The position numbers were made by a program, and so were the translations under genes. Under the pieces are notes generated by a model. The model had not been told where the DNA came from, made no database searches, and worked only from the letters and a program-made list of their open reading frames with translations. Positions 16,481 through 25,281 of a stretch of DNA of 64,000 nt are shown here, one piece after another; positions within the stretch are counted from its first letter, which is position 1, and the number at the start of each line of letters is the position of its first letter. Origin of the DNA: JALZMG01 sp963739975 (GTDB lineage: Bacteria; Actinomycetota; Acidimicrobiia; Acidimicrobiales; Ilumatobacteraceae). The DNA is taken from contig CAVUCK010000008.1 of the NCBI GenBank assembly GCA_963739975.1, positions 54,765 through 118,764 on the forward strand, in the 5' to 3' direction.

Positions 16481-17587
16481 CTACCGCCAGATCGTCGCCG
16501 CCGATTCGACGACCCGGGCGAGCTTGGCCCATTGCTGATCCGCCGTCAGCTCGTTTCCCTCGACGGTGCTGGCGAACCCGCACTGCGGGCTGAGGCAGAG
16601 CTGCTCGAGCGGGACGTAGGCCGACGCCTCGTCAACGCGGGCGGCAAGCGATTCGACCGACTCGAGTGCCGGGCGCTTGGTCGTGACGAGGCCGAGCACG
16701 ACGGTCTTGTCGGCTGGCACGAAGCGCAATGGCGCAAAGTCGCCTGAGCGCTCGTCGTCGTACTCCAGGAAGTAGGCGTCGACGTCGAGCTCATTGAAGA
16801 GCACCTCGGCGACCGGTTCGTAGCCGCCCTGCGCGAACCAGGTGCTGCGGTAGTTGCCCCGACAGAGGTGGATGGCCGCGACCATGTCGTCTGGGCGGCC
16901 GGTGATGACCTCGTTGATCAGCTCGGCATAGGCGTGCGGGAGCTGGTCCGGGTCGTCACCGCGCTCGGCGGCGCCGGCACGCATCGCTGGGTCACAGAGG
17001 TACGCGAGGTTCGTATCGTCGAGCTGCACGTAGCGGCACCCGGCGGCGTAGAGGGCGTCGAGCTCGGCGCGGTAGCACGCCGCGAGATCGTGGAAGAAGT
17101 CCTCGACGTCGGGGTAAGCGTCGATGTCGATCGCGGCGCGACCGCCACGGAAGTGGACCATCGTCGGCGAGGGGATCGACACCTTGGCGGTCTGTGTGAC
17201 GCACGAGGCGAGGTAGCGGAAGTCGTCGACCTGGATATCCCTCGTGTGCCGGAGCGGCCCGACCACGGACAGCTTCGGTGGTGACATGTGCACCGTCGCC
17301 TCGGCGTCCGAGCTGGCGGCGATGTTTCCGGTGACGGCGACGCCGTCGAGCTGCTGCAGGAAGTCGAGATGGAACCATGCCCTGCGCAGCTCACCGTCGG
17401 TGACGCTGCGCATGCCGAGACCCTCGACCGTGCGCACGGCGTCGGCGATCGCCGCGTCCTCGACCGCGCGCAGCTCCGATGCGGAGATCTCGTCGGCGGC
17501 GCGCTTGCGTCGCGCCTCGTGCACGGCGGCGGGGCGCAACAGGCTGCCGACGTGATCGGCCCGAAATGGTGGGTTCACGGTGGACAC
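16481..17587 (-). CDS. Cobalamin-independent methionine synthase II-like protein (MetE C-terminal domain family)
   Basis: A 368-aa stand-alone catalytic domain of the COG0620 type. FRADHVGSLLRP at the start, SVTDGELRRAWFHLDFLQQL, a YVQLDDTNLAYLCDP segment, IHLCRGNYRSTWF (His and Cys zinc ligands) and LSPQCGFAST (Cys zinc ligand) are seen. It lacks the N-terminal half of true MetE, so it is probably a methyl transfer or thiol-chemistry enzyme with another substrate. It is the last gene of the ligC-ligU-ligI group. A role in demethylating methoxylated aromatics would suit the context but is speculation. The GTG at 17587 has GGAGGT 5 nt upstream. Confidence 0.82.
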   Translation of the reverse strand: MSTVNPPFRADHVGSLLRPAAVHEARRKRAADEISASELRAVEDAAIADAVRTVEGLGMRSVTDGELRRAWFHLDFLQQLDGVAVTGNIAASSDAEATVHMSPPKLSVVGPLRHTRDIQVDDFRYLASCVTQTAKVSIPSPTMVHFRGGRAAIDIDAYPDVEDFFHDLAACYRAELDALYAAGCRYVQLDDTNLAYLCDPAMRAGAAERGDDPDQLPHAYAELINEVITGRPDDMVAAIHLCRGNYRSTWFAQGGYEPVAEVLFNELDVDAYFLEYDDERSGDFAPLRFVPADKTVVLGLVTTKRPALESVESLAARVDEASAYVPLEQLCLSPQCGFASTVEGNELTADQQWAKLARVVESAATIWR

Positions 17588-17615
17588 GAGCGACCTCCGG
17601 GATGCTGTGCGGGCC

Positions 17616-18491
17616 TCATGGCGCGAAGGCATACAGCTGTTGTGGGTTGGACACGAGGATGCGGTGACGAGCTGACTCTTCCGGCGCGAACTCGACGAGT
17701 TGGTCGAGCAGGTCACCGTCGTCTGGCATGTGGCGCACGTTGGGGTGGGGCCAGTCGGTGCCCCACAGGACCCGCTCCGGGGCGACGGCGACGATCGCGC
17801 GGGCGAACGGCGTGACATCGTCGTACGGGGGTACGCCGCCAACGGTGAGCCGCTCGCCGCCAGAGATCTTGACCCAGCATCGCTCGTCGCCCATCAGCGC
17901 GAGCAGGAGTTGGAACGGCTCCTGCTCCACGCCGGCCGACGCATCTACGCGCGCCATGTGGTCGATGACGTACGGCGTCGGCATCGACTCGAGCACGCCG
18001 GCGTACGTGGAGAGGTCCTTGGCGTCGAAGTGCAGGACGACGTGCCATCCCCGCCGGGCCACACGGTCGACGATCCTCCAGAACGCGGCGAGCTCGGGAG
18101 CGCCGCCGAGGTGGGCGACGAAGTTGAACCGGGTGCCGCGCACGCCGACCGCGTGCAGCTCGTCGAGCTCGGTGTCAGTCACCGTTTCATCGAGCATCGC
18201 CACCCCTGCGAACCGTCCCTTGCCGCGCACGAGCGCGTCGACCAGCGCCGAGTTGTCCGTGCCGTGGCAGCTGGCCTGGACGAAGACGGCCCGCGACAGG
18301 CCGAGGCGGGCCTGCAGCCGGAGGAAGTCGTCGACGCCGGCGTCCGGCGGCGTGTAGGAGCGGTCGGCGGCGAACGGGAACCGGTGCGCCGGTCCGAAGA
18401 TGTGGCAGTGGGCGTCGCAGGAGCCAGGCGGCGGGGTGAACCGGCGCGGCGGATGGGGGTCGGGGTGCGGGGGCGCGATGTTTGGTTGCAC
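17616..18491 (-). CDS. ligI: 2-Pyrone-4,6-dicarboxylate hydrolase (LigI type, amidohydrolase family)
   Basis: Opens 2-pyrone-4,6-dicarboxylate to 4-oxalomesaconate in the protocatechuate 4,5-cleavage pathway. The 291-aa protein matches the LigI/COG3618 group: CDAHCHIFGPAHRFPF (metal-site HxH), the SYTPPDAG loop, VFVQASCHGTDNSALVDAL, GTRFNFVAH, and WGTDWPHPN with the catalytic Asp. The pathway context (ligC, ligU, ligJ, ligK around it) supports this assignment over other amidohydrolases. It lies 10 bp after ligU in the same direction. Confidence 0.9.
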   Translation of the reverse strand: MQPNIAPPHPDPHPPRRFTPPPGSCDAHCHIFGPAHRFPFAADRSYTPPDAGVDDFLRLQARLGLSRAVFVQASCHGTDNSALVDALVRGKGRFAGVAMLDETVTDTELDELHAVGVRGTRFNFVAHLGGAPELAAFWRIVDRVARRGWHVVLHFDAKDLSTYAGVLESMPTPYVIDHMARVDASAGVEQEPFQLLLALMGDERCWVKISGGERLTVGGVPPYDDVTPFARAIVAVAPERVLWGTDWPHPNVRHMPDDGDLLDQLVEFAPEESARHRILVSNPQQLYAFAP

Positions 18492-18501
18492 AGCACTCCT
18501 C

Positions 18502-19575
18502 TCAGTCCCGGGCGAAGACGGTGCCGTCCATCAACTTGCGCGCCGTTCGCAGGATGCCGGCACGGACGACTTCGACCCGCGCCGCGTCGCCGTCGACACC
18601 ACGCAGGTCGACCGTCGCGTCGAGCGTGCCTGTTGGGTGTTCAACGGTGATCCGCCCCGGCTGTGCGACCGGCGCGGCGACGGTTGCGGCCGGTGTCCGT
18701 GGGATCAACGCCGCCGTGGCGACGCTGACTGCGCCGAGCACGCCGATGGCGTCGTGGCAGCGGTGCGGGATGAACGTGCGCGTGCGAAGCGTGCCGCCGT
18801 CCGCCGGTGTGCTGACGAGCGTCATTTTTGGCACGGTGAGCCCGCTCACGTCGCCGAGGCCCATCAGCGGCCCCGCAGCGAGGCGGATCTCCTCGATGCG
18901 TCGACGCAGCACAACGTCACCTTCGAGCTCGGCGCACGACTCGCCGCCGTTCGCGCCGACGTCACTCGCGGCGAGCACGACGACGGGCATGCCGTTGTCG
19001 ATGCACGTCACGTCGATGCCAGCCACCGAGTCGACCACGTTGCCCGTCGGGAGCAGTGCCCCGCACGTGGAGCCGGCGGTGGCGGCGAACTCGAGCTCGA
19101 TCGGTGCCGCCGTGCCCGGCACGCCAGCGATGGCGCACGTCCCGTCATAGCGGGGCAAGGCATCGTCGAGCGCGAACCGCGCCGTCGCGATTCCGCCGGT
19201 GTTGACCATCCGGATGCGCACGTCTGCCCGCTCGCCAACAACGGCGACGAGCCCCCGCTCGACGGCGAACGGACCGACCCCGGCGAGCAGATTGCCGCAA
19301 TTCTGCTTGTCGGTGACGAACGCGTCCTCGACGCCGAGCTGGAGGAAGAGGTACTCGACGTCTGCATCGTCGTCGCCGGCGGGCGCCACGATCGCCACCT
19401 TCGACGTGAGCGGGTGGGCGCCGCCGACGCCGTCGATCTGGCGAGCGTCGGGGGTGCCCATCATCGACAGCAGAAACGCATCGCGCGCGGCGGTCGTGGC
19501 GGGGAGGTCGGCGGCGACGAAGTAGGCGCCCTTCGACGTGCCGCCACGCATCAGCATGCAACGTGTTCCCGTCAT
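18502..19575 (-). CDS. ligU: 4-Oxalomesaconate tautomerase (LigU/GalD type, PrpF family)
   Basis: Isomerises 4-oxalomesaconate for the hydratase step. The 357-aa PrpF-fold protein begins TGTRCMLMRGGTSKGAYF, the family hallmark, and continues with QIDGVGGAHPLTSKVAIV, NCGNLLAGVGPFA and RIRMVNTGG. The start at 19575 overlaps the ligC stop (ATGA), so the two are coupled. The alternative, methylaconitate isomerase PrpF, is less likely because no methylcitrate genes are present. Confidence 0.9.
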   Translation of the reverse strand: MTGTRCMLMRGGTSKGAYFVAADLPATTAARDAFLLSMMGTPDARQIDGVGGAHPLTSKVAIVAPAGDDDADVEYLFLQLGVEDAFVTDKQNCGNLLAGVGPFAVERGLVAVVGERADVRIRMVNTGGIATARFALDDALPRYDGTCAIAGVPGTAAPIELEFAATAGSTCGALLPTGNVVDSVAGIDVTCIDNGMPVVVLAASDVGANGGESCAELEGDVVLRRRIEEIRLAAGPLMGLGDVSGLTVPKMTLVSTPADGGTLRTRTFIPHRCHDAIGVLGAVSVATAALIPRTPAATVAAPVAQPGRITVEHPTGTLDATVDLRGVDGDAARVEVVRAGILRTARKLMDGTVFARD

Positions 19576-20561
19576 CGTCCCGCCATCCGGCCCGACTCGA
19601 ACGGGTGGGTCTCGATGGAGCGTTGCAGCTGATCGAGCGTGCGCATGGCCGGCAGACACTGGGCGACGCTGGCGTTGGGCTCACGGCCCTCGGCGAGGGC
19701 GGCGACGAACTCGCGGTCCTGCAGTTCGATGCCGTCGTTGGACGTCGCGACCGCGGACAGATCGACGGCGTTGCCGTCGCCGTCGACGAGTTCGTCGTAG
19801 CGGGCGATGTACGTCCCGTTGTCGCAGATGTAGCGGAAGAACGTGCCGAGCGGGCCCTTGTTGTTGAACGAGAGCGCCAGCGTGCACAGCGCGCCCGTCG
19901 ACGCCCCGCGCAGTCCGATCGTCATGTCCATGGCGATCTCCAGCTGCGGGTGCAACGGGCCCTGCTGCGCCCACGCCACGTCAATGTCGTGGCCGTTCTG
20001 ATACCCGAACAGGTCCACGGTGTGACAGGCGTGGTGCCACAGGAGGTGATCGGTCCACGAGCGTGGCTGGCCCAGGGCGTTCATGTTCTCGCGCCGGAAG
20101 AAGAACGTCTCGACGACAAGGTGCTGCAGGGTCAGCTCGCCGCGCAGGACACGCTCATGGATCCACTGGTGGGAAGGGTTGAAGCGGCGCGTGTGGCAGA
20201 CCATCGCCGTGACCCCGGTGCGCTGTTGGGCCGCCACGACCGCCTCGGCATCGTCCAGCGAGTCGGCCATCGGGATCTCGACGAGCACGTGCCGGCCGGA
20301 CTCCATCACGGCGATCGCCTGCTGCGCGTGCAGTGGCGTCGGGGTGGTCAGCACGACGGCCTCGACGCCGGGCTGGCTGATCGCCGTGGCGAGATCGAGC
20401 GACCAGAACGGGATGCCACGCTCGGTCGCCAGCGCGGCGGTGTCATCACCGTTGCCCCCGGCGATGCTGACCACGTCGATGCCGTCGATGCGGTCCAACG
20501 CATCGAGGTGCTTGCGGGCGATGGCGCCCTCGCCGGCGATGCACATCCTCATTGGCGACAT
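19572..20561 (-). CDS. ligC: 4-Carboxy-2-hydroxymuconate-6-semialdehyde dehydrogenase (LigC type, Gfo/Idh/MocA family)
   Basis: NAD(P)-dependent oxidation of the ring-cleavage product to 2-pyrone-4,6-dicarboxylate. The Rossmann motif CIAGEGAIARKHLDAL opens the protein; VEIPMADSL is the usual catalytic-region EKP-like motif and WHHACHTVDLFGYQNG is characteristic of LigC. Length is 329 aa from the ATG at 20561 or 326 aa from the ATG at 20552, which sits 10 nt after a TACAAT box; the shorter form is plausible. It heads the ligC-ligU-ligI-metE-like operon and faces ligJ across a 14-bp gap that contains a putative operator. Confidence 0.92.
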   Translation of the reverse strand: MSPMRMCIAGEGAIARKHLDALDRIDGIDVVSIAGGNGDDTAALATERGIPFWSLDLATAISQPGVEAVVLTTPTPLHAQQAIAVMESGRHVLVEIPMADSLDDAEAVVAAQQRTGVTAMVCHTRRFNPSHQWIHERVLRGELTLQHLVVETFFFRRENMNALGQPRSWTDHLLWHHACHTVDLFGYQNGHDIDVAWAQQGPLHPQLEIAMDMTIGLRGASTGALCTLALSFNNKGPLGTFFRYICDNGTYIARYDELVDGDGNAVDLSAVATSNDGIELQDREFVAALAEGREPNASVAQCLPAMRTLDQLQRSIETHPFESGRMAGR

Positions 20562-20567
20562 TATTGT
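20562..20567 (+). promoter_or_regulatory. -10 hexamer TATTGT of ligJ (leaderless)
   Basis: TATTGT with 8 nt before the GTG at 20576. On the other strand the overlapping TACAAT (20563-20568) can serve ligC, so both promoters share the operator site. Confidence 0.5.
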
Positions 20568-20574
20568 AGACAGT
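20563..20574. promoter_or_regulatory. Putative GntR operator between ligC and ligJ
   Basis: ATTGTAGACAGT, an imperfect inverted repeat fitting the FadR-type consensus TTGT-nn-ACAA in all but one base. The same TTGTnGACA core occurs in the other two divergent gaps of the cluster (25243, 32152 and 32164). It overlaps both -10 boxes, which suits a repressor. Confidence 0.6.
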
Positions 20575-20575
20575 C

Positions 20576-21607
20576 GTGATCATCGACTGCCACGGCCACT
20601 ACACCACGGCCCCGGCAGCGCTCGGTGACTACAGGGACGCCCAGCGGCGCGCGCTCGACGCCGACCCCGCGCACGTCGGCGTGAAGGGTGCCGTCGAGAT
20701 CTCCGACGACGACATCCGCGACAGCCTCGAAGGCGCCCAGCTGCGCCTCCAGCGCGAGCGCGGCACGGACCTCACGATCTTCTCGCCGCGGGCGAGCTGG
20801 ATGGGCCACCACCTCGGCAACGAGCACACGAGCAGGTTCTGGAGCGAGCACTGCAACGAGCTCGTGCGGCGAGTGTGCGACCTGTATCCCGACCGCTTCG
20901 CACCCGCCTGCCAGCTCCCGCAGTCGCCGGGCGCACCGCTCGAGCGCTCCGTCGCCGAGCTGCGCCGCTGTGTGGAGCAGATGGGCTTCGTCGGCTGCAA
21001 CCTCAACCCTGACCCGAGCGGCGGCTACTTCAGCGACCCTCCACTCGGCGACCGCCATTGGTACGTGCTGTACGAGGCGATGGTCGAGCTCGACGTGCCG
21101 GCGATGATCCACGTCTCCCAGGCCTGCAATCCGCACCTCTACACGACCGGCTCGCACTACCTCGGTGCCGACACCACCGCTTTCCAGCAACTGCTGATGT
21201 CGAACGTGTTTGCCGACTTCCCGACGATCCGCTTCGTCATCCCCCATGGCGGCGGCGCCGTCCCGTACCACTGGGGCCGCTTCCGCGGGATCGTGCAGGA
21301 CCTGGAGATGGCCCCACTGGAGCAGCTCGTGCTCGACAACACCTTCTTCGACACGTGCGTGTACCACCAGGCCGGCATCGACCTCCTGCTGCGGGTCATC
21401 CCCGCCGACAACGTCCTGTTCGCCTCGGAGATGGTGGGCGCGGTGCGCGGCGTCGACCCGATGGCGGGCCACGCCTACGACGACACGCGGCGCTACGTGG
21501 AGGCCGCCGCGGTCAGCGCCGCCGATCGGGACAAGATCTACCAGGCCAACGCCCGACGCGTCTTTCCCCGCCTCGCCGTGAGGGATCCGAGTGGCTCAGT
21601 TCGTTGA
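20576..21607 (+). CDS. ligJ: 4-Oxalomesaconate hydratase (LigJ type, amidohydrolase-2 family)
   Basis: Adds water to 4-oxalomesaconate, giving 4-carboxy-4-hydroxy-2-oxoadipate. The 343-aa protein starts MIIDCHGHYTTAPAAL, the metal-site HxH of LigJ, and contains SPRASWMGHHLGNE, FVGCNLNPDPSGGYF, FVIPHGGGAVPYHWGRFRG and LFASEMVGAVRGVDP, all typical of the LigJ group. It is followed 33 bp later by mobA on the same strand. Confidence 0.93.
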   Translation: MIIDCHGHYTTAPAALGDYRDAQRRALDADPAHVGVKGAVEISDDDIRDSLEGAQLRLQRERGTDLTIFSPRASWMGHHLGNEHTSRFWSEHCNELVRRVCDLYPDRFAPACQLPQSPGAPLERSVAELRRCVEQMGFVGCNLNPDPSGGYFSDPPLGDRHWYVLYEAMVELDVPAMIHVSQACNPHLYTTGSHYLGADTTAFQQLLMSNVFADFPTIRFVIPHGGGAVPYHWGRFRGIVQDLEMAPLEQLVLDNTFFDTCVYHQAGIDLLLRVIPADNVLFASEMVGAVRGVDPMAGHAYDDTRRYVEAAAVSAADRDKIYQANARRVFPRLAVRDPSGSVR

Positions 21608-21640
21608 CGTGGGGGCTCATCTCGACAACGTCGGGCCGAG

Positions 21641-23560
21641 GTGACCGTGCAGTTCCACCTCAACGGTTTTCGTCCGGGCGATCCCACGATCGCTCGGGCA
21701 GAGGACGCCCTGCCGCCACGGGCGCCGGTACGCCCGGTACCTGCCGAGGTCGACGTGCTGATCGTCGGTTGCGGTCCGACCGGGTTGACCCTCGCCGCCC
21801 AGCTGACCGCGTTTGCGGATGTCGCGGTCTGCATCGTCGACCAACGGGATGCGCCGTTGCAGGTCGGTCAGGCCGACGGGATCGCGTGTCGCACGATGGA
21901 GATGTTCGAGGCCCTCGGGTTCGCCGAGCGGGTGGAGAAAGAGGCCTATCGGGTCAACGAGACCGTGTTCTGGAAGCCCGATCCGCACGCTCCACAACGC
22001 ATTCAGCGCAGCGGACGGATCCAGGACGTCGAGGACGGGTTGTCGGAGCAGCCGCACGTGATCCTCAACCAAGCGCGGGTGCACGATTTCTACCTCGAGG
22101 TGATGCGTCACTCGCCCAGCGCACTGACTCCGACCTACGGTCGCCGCCTCGACCACCTGCACCTCCCGGCAGGTGACGGTCAACCCGCCGTCGCCCGGTT
22201 CGAACGCCTTGACGCTGGCCACGTCGGCGAGATGGAGACGGTGCGCGCCCGGTACGTCGTCGGCTGCGACGGAGCGCGGAGCGCGGTGCGCGGCTTCATG
22301 GGGAGTGCGCTGCGAGGCGATTCGGCCAACCAGTCCTGGGGCGTGATGGACGTGCTCGCCGTGACCGACTTCCCGGACATTCGGTTCAAGGCGGTCGTCC
22401 AATCCGCCACCGAGGGGAACCTCCTGGTGATCCCCCGCGAGGGTGGATTCATGATCCGCCTCTACATCGAGCTGGATCAGCTCCGCGTCGACGAGCGCGT
22501 CGCGAGCCGCCACATCACGATCGAGCGATTGATCGCAGCCGCGCAGCGCATCCTGGCGCCGTACACCCTGGACGTCGAGGAGGTCGTCTGGTGGTCGGTC
22601 TACGAGATCGGGCAGCGACTGTGCGACAGATACGACGATGGCACCGACCTCCGTCGGCCAGGCGTGTTCATTGCCGGCGACGCCTGCCACACACACAGCC
22701 CCAAGGCCGGACAGGGCATGAACGTCTCCATGCAGGACGCCTTCAACTTGGGGTGGAAGCTCGCCTCGGTGGTGCGTGGCCAGTGCCGCCCGGAGATCCT
22801 CAACACGTACTCCTCCGAGCGGCAAGGCGTGGCAAAGGAGCTGATCGACTTCGACCGGGAGTTCGCAGCCATGTTCAGCGCCCGTCCCGCCTCCTCGGAC
22901 GACGAGGACGGTGTCGATCCGGGCGAGTTCCAGCGCTACTTCCAGCAGCACGCCCGCTTCACGGCCGGCACGGCGACGAGGTATGCCCCCTCCATCCTCG
23001 TCGGCGCCGCCACGCACCAGCACCTCGCCAAGGGCTTCGAGATCGGGATGCGCTTCCATTCGGCGCCCGTCGTGCGCCTCGCCGATGCCAAGCCGGTGCA
23101 TCTCGGTCACGTGGTCAAGGCGGACGGGCGCTGGCGGCTCTTCGCCTTCGCCGATGAACTCGCACCGAACGTGCCCGGTTCGCGCCTCGCCGAACTCTGC
23201 GCCTTCCTCGCCGCCGACCCTGGTTCACCCCTCGTGCGCTACCGGGCCGACGGGACGGATGTCGATGCCGCCGTCGACCTGCGGGCCGTCGTGCAGCAGG
23301 GGCACGACAGCCTGGCGATCGGGGACGTGCCGAGCGTGCTGCGTCCGAACAAGGGCCGGTACGGGCTCGTTGACTACGAGAAGGTCTTCTGCCCCGACCT
23401 GAAGGAGGGTCAAGACATCTTCGAGTTGCGCGCGGTGGACCGGACGTCGGGAGCGATCGTGCTGGTGCGACCGGACCAGCACGTCGCTCATGTGCTGCCG
23501 CTCGACGGATTCGGGGCGCTCGTCGACTTCTTCGCCGGCTTCATGATGCCAGTGGGCTGA
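21641..23560 (+). CDS. mobA: 3-Hydroxybenzoate 4-monooxygenase (MobA type)
   Basis: FAD-dependent hydroxylase making protocatechuate from 3-hydroxybenzoate. At 639 aa it matches the length of the Comamonas enzyme. The order is FAD GxGxxG motif VDVLIVGCGPTGLTLAAQL, QADGIACRTMEMFEALGF, the DG motif VVGCDGARSAVRG, the GD motif GVFIAGDACHTHSPKAGQGMN, and a C-terminal thioredoxin-like domain ending in VLVRPDQHVAHVLPL. The opening QFHLNGFRPGDP is nearly that of Comamonas MobA. It extends the island's range to 3-hydroxybenzoate; activity on other phenols cannot be excluded. Confidence 0.92.
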   Translation: MTVQFHLNGFRPGDPTIARAEDALPPRAPVRPVPAEVDVLIVGCGPTGLTLAAQLTAFADVAVCIVDQRDAPLQVGQADGIACRTMEMFEALGFAERVEKEAYRVNETVFWKPDPHAPQRIQRSGRIQDVEDGLSEQPHVILNQARVHDFYLEVMRHSPSALTPTYGRRLDHLHLPAGDGQPAVARFERLDAGHVGEMETVRARYVVGCDGARSAVRGFMGSALRGDSANQSWGVMDVLAVTDFPDIRFKAVVQSATEGNLLVIPREGGFMIRLYIELDQLRVDERVASRHITIERLIAAAQRILAPYTLDVEEVVWWSVYEIGQRLCDRYDDGTDLRRPGVFIAGDACHTHSPKAGQGMNVSMQDAFNLGWKLASVVRGQCRPEILNTYSSERQGVAKELIDFDREFAAMFSARPASSDDEDGVDPGEFQRYFQQHARFTAGTATRYAPSILVGAATHQHLAKGFEIGMRFHSAPVVRLADAKPVHLGHVVKADGRWRLFAFADELAPNVPGSRLAELCAFLAADPGSPLVRYRADGTDVDAAVDLRAVVQQGHDSLAIGDVPSVLRPNKGRYGLVDYEKVFCPDLKEGQDIFELRAVDRTSGAIVLVRPDQHVAHVLPLDGFGALVDFFAGFMMPVG

Positions 23561-23647
23561 GCCGCTCTGGCACACGCCCTCGTCGGGACGCGACCGCAAC
23601 ACCTCCGCGACGATGATCGCCTCGCGTGCCGGCTTGGCGCTCGGCGG

Positions 23648-24454
23648 TTACAACCTGACGTCGTCGGCGGGCTCCGCGATCGCCGGCAGGCCATCGCGCA
23701 GCACGCGGCGCAACGACTCGACGGTCGATGCCGTCATCACCGGGTCGACGCCGAGCTCGATCAGGAGATCACGACTCGCCTCCATCTCGTGGAGGCGGCG
23801 CGGCGCGTGCACACCGGTGCCCTCGACGATCCGCAACAGCATCGACACGTCCGCGGCCGTGACCTCGTCGACGATGTTGGCCCACAGCCAGCGCGCTTGG
23901 CCGGCGGCCTCGGCCGCCGCCATCGCCTCGATGACCACCGCGGCGAAACCCTTCATGAACACGCTGCGCAGCAACTTGCGCGTTGCCGCGTCACCGGCGC
24001 GGCTGGAGATCACATCGACGCGCCCGCCCATCGACGTGACCATGTCGCAATAGGCGTCGGCGCCTGCACCACTGGCCAGTGACGGCGTGCGAACGCCGTT
24101 GCCCGGCACGATCGCCATCAACGCGACATCGGCGAACCGCAGCCCGCCAGCGGCGGCGGTGGCTGCCAAGGACCGCTTCGACTCAGCGCCGGCGGTGCTC
24201 AGGTCGGCGTAGACGGCTCCCGGGGGGATCGACGCCAGCGCCTGGCGCAGCGCCTGCGGTGCATCCGCGGCTGACGTCAGCGCGATCACGAGGTCGGCGC
24301 CGGCCACGGCGTCCGTCGGAACCTCGACGCGCTCGACCCCCTGCGGGGTCTCGACCGCGGCGGGATCGAAGCCGATGACACGTGCCCCGGCGGCGGCGAG
24401 GTCGGCGGCGAACAGCGACCCCGCCTCGCCGAGCCCGAAGATCGTGACGATCAC
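23648..24454 (-). CDS. NAD(P)-binding dehydrogenase-like protein with DUF1932 C-terminal domain
   Basis: A 268-aa protein with an N-terminal Rossmann fold (IFGLGEAGSLFAADLAAAG) of the 3-hydroxyisobutyrate/6-phosphogluconate dehydrogenase type, the VALMAIVPGNGVRTPSLASG segment and a C-terminal helical DUF1932 domain (RKLLRSVFMKGFAAVVIEAM). Similar genes accompany galC/ligK in other gallate and protocatechuate clusters, but the reaction is not known to me. It overlaps the ligK stop by 4 bp, so it is co-translated with the last pathway enzyme. A role in recycling a side product of the aldolase is speculation. Confidence 0.75.
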   Translation of the reverse strand: MIVTIFGLGEAGSLFAADLAAAGARVIGFDPAAVETPQGVERVEVPTDAVAGADLVIALTSAADAPQALRQALASIPPGAVYADLSTAGAESKRSLAATAAAGGLRFADVALMAIVPGNGVRTPSLASGAGADAYCDMVTSMGGRVDVISSRAGDAATRKLLRSVFMKGFAAVVIEAMAAAEAAGQARWLWANIVDEVTAADVSMLLRIVEGTGVHAPRRLHEMEASRDLLIELGVDPVMTASTVESLRRVLRDGLPAIAEPADDVRL

Positions 24455-25215
24455 TCGTCGTCCTCGATGTCGTCGACGTCCTCGATGTCGTCGACGTACT
24501 CGACGCCGACCGATTCGAGCCGAGGGCGCAGGCCGTAGATGTCGACGCCGAGCTCGCCGGCGGCCAGGCGGCGGCGGGTCTCCACTTCCTTCTCGAGGCG
24601 TGCCTGGGACAGCTCGAGCACCCCAGGCGCCTCGGCGCGGCGCACCACGACGACCCCGTCGTCGTCGGCCACGATCACATCGCCCGGTTCGACGACGGCG
24701 CCGCCGAGCACCACGGGCACGTTGACCGAACCCGGCGACGCTTTCACCGTGCCCTCGCAGGACACGTGCTGCGACCAGACGGCGAATCCCATCGCCCGCA
24801 GCTCGGCCGTGTCGCGCACGCCGGCGTCGATGACGAGTGCCCGCACGCCACGCTGCACGAGCGACGTCGCCAGCAGCTCGCCGAACATGCCATGCGTCGA
24901 GGGCGCCGTGTTCGTCACCACCAGGACATCACCGGCGACGCAGCACTCGACGGCGGCGTGGACCATCAGGTTGTCGCCTGGATGGCTCGAAACGGTGATC
25001 GCCGACCCGGCGAGACGGACATCGTGTTGGATCGGCGCCAGCGCCGGGCCGGCGAAGCCGCGGCGGCCCTGGGCCTCGTGGACGGTGGCACTGCCGGCGG
25101 CGCCAAGCCCAGCGATCACGTCGGATTCGGCCCTCCGGATCCTCCGGACGACGACGTGGCGGCGGTGCGCGCCAGCCGCGGCGTCACCGTGCTGGCGCTG
25201 ATCCTGCTGGCTCAT
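24451..25215 (-). CDS. ligK: 4-Carboxy-4-hydroxy-2-oxoadipate aldolase / oxaloacetate decarboxylase (LigK/GalC type, RraA-like fold)
   Basis: Last step of the pathway: splits CHA into pyruvate and oxaloacetate, and decarboxylates oxaloacetate; Mg2+-dependent. The 254-aa protein has the RraA-like order: LGAAGSATVHEAQGRRGF, SHPGDNLMVHAAVECCVAGDVLVV, the active-site GMFGELLATSLVQRGVRALVIDAG-VRD region with the Arg and Asp, and GGAVVEPGDVIVADDDGVVV. The C-terminus is a short acidic tail (VDDIED repeats) encoded by two perfect 18-bp tandem copies at 24460-24495, probably disposable. Start ATG at 25215. Confidence 0.92.
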   Translation of the reverse strand: MSQQDQRQHGDAAAGAHRRHVVVRRIRRAESDVIAGLGAAGSATVHEAQGRRGFAGPALAPIQHDVRLAGSAITVSSHPGDNLMVHAAVECCVAGDVLVVTNTAPSTHGMFGELLATSLVQRGVRALVIDAGVRDTAELRAMGFAVWSQHVSCEGTVKASPGSVNVPVVLGGAVVEPGDVIVADDDGVVVVRRAEAPGVLELSQARLEKEVETRRRLAAGELGVDIYGLRPRLESVGVEYVDDIEDVDDIEDDE

Positions 25216-25242
25216 GACCGTGCCCCCGGGCCCCCGCTGGAA

Positions 25243-25260
25243 TGTCAACAAGATTGTCGC
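25243..25260. promoter_or_regulatory. Putative GntR operator between ligK and pobA
   Basis: TTGTTGACA on the minus strand (25243-25251), followed on the plus strand by a TTGTCGC half at 25255. It matches the TTGTnGACA core seen at the other two divergent gaps. Confidence 0.5.
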
Positions 25261-25281
25261 CACCGAGCATACTGATACCCG

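Noticed and set aside
17616..21607. LigI and LigJ as generic amidohydrolases (for example aminocarboxymuconate decarboxylase)
   Set aside because: Motifs and the surrounding ligC, ligU, ligK and ligAB genes fit the protocatechuate 4,5-pathway specifically.
24460..24495. 18-bp tandem repeat at the ligK 3' end as a mobile or CRISPR-like element
   Set aside because: Only two copies, no spacers; it encodes an acidic tail and looks like simple slippage.
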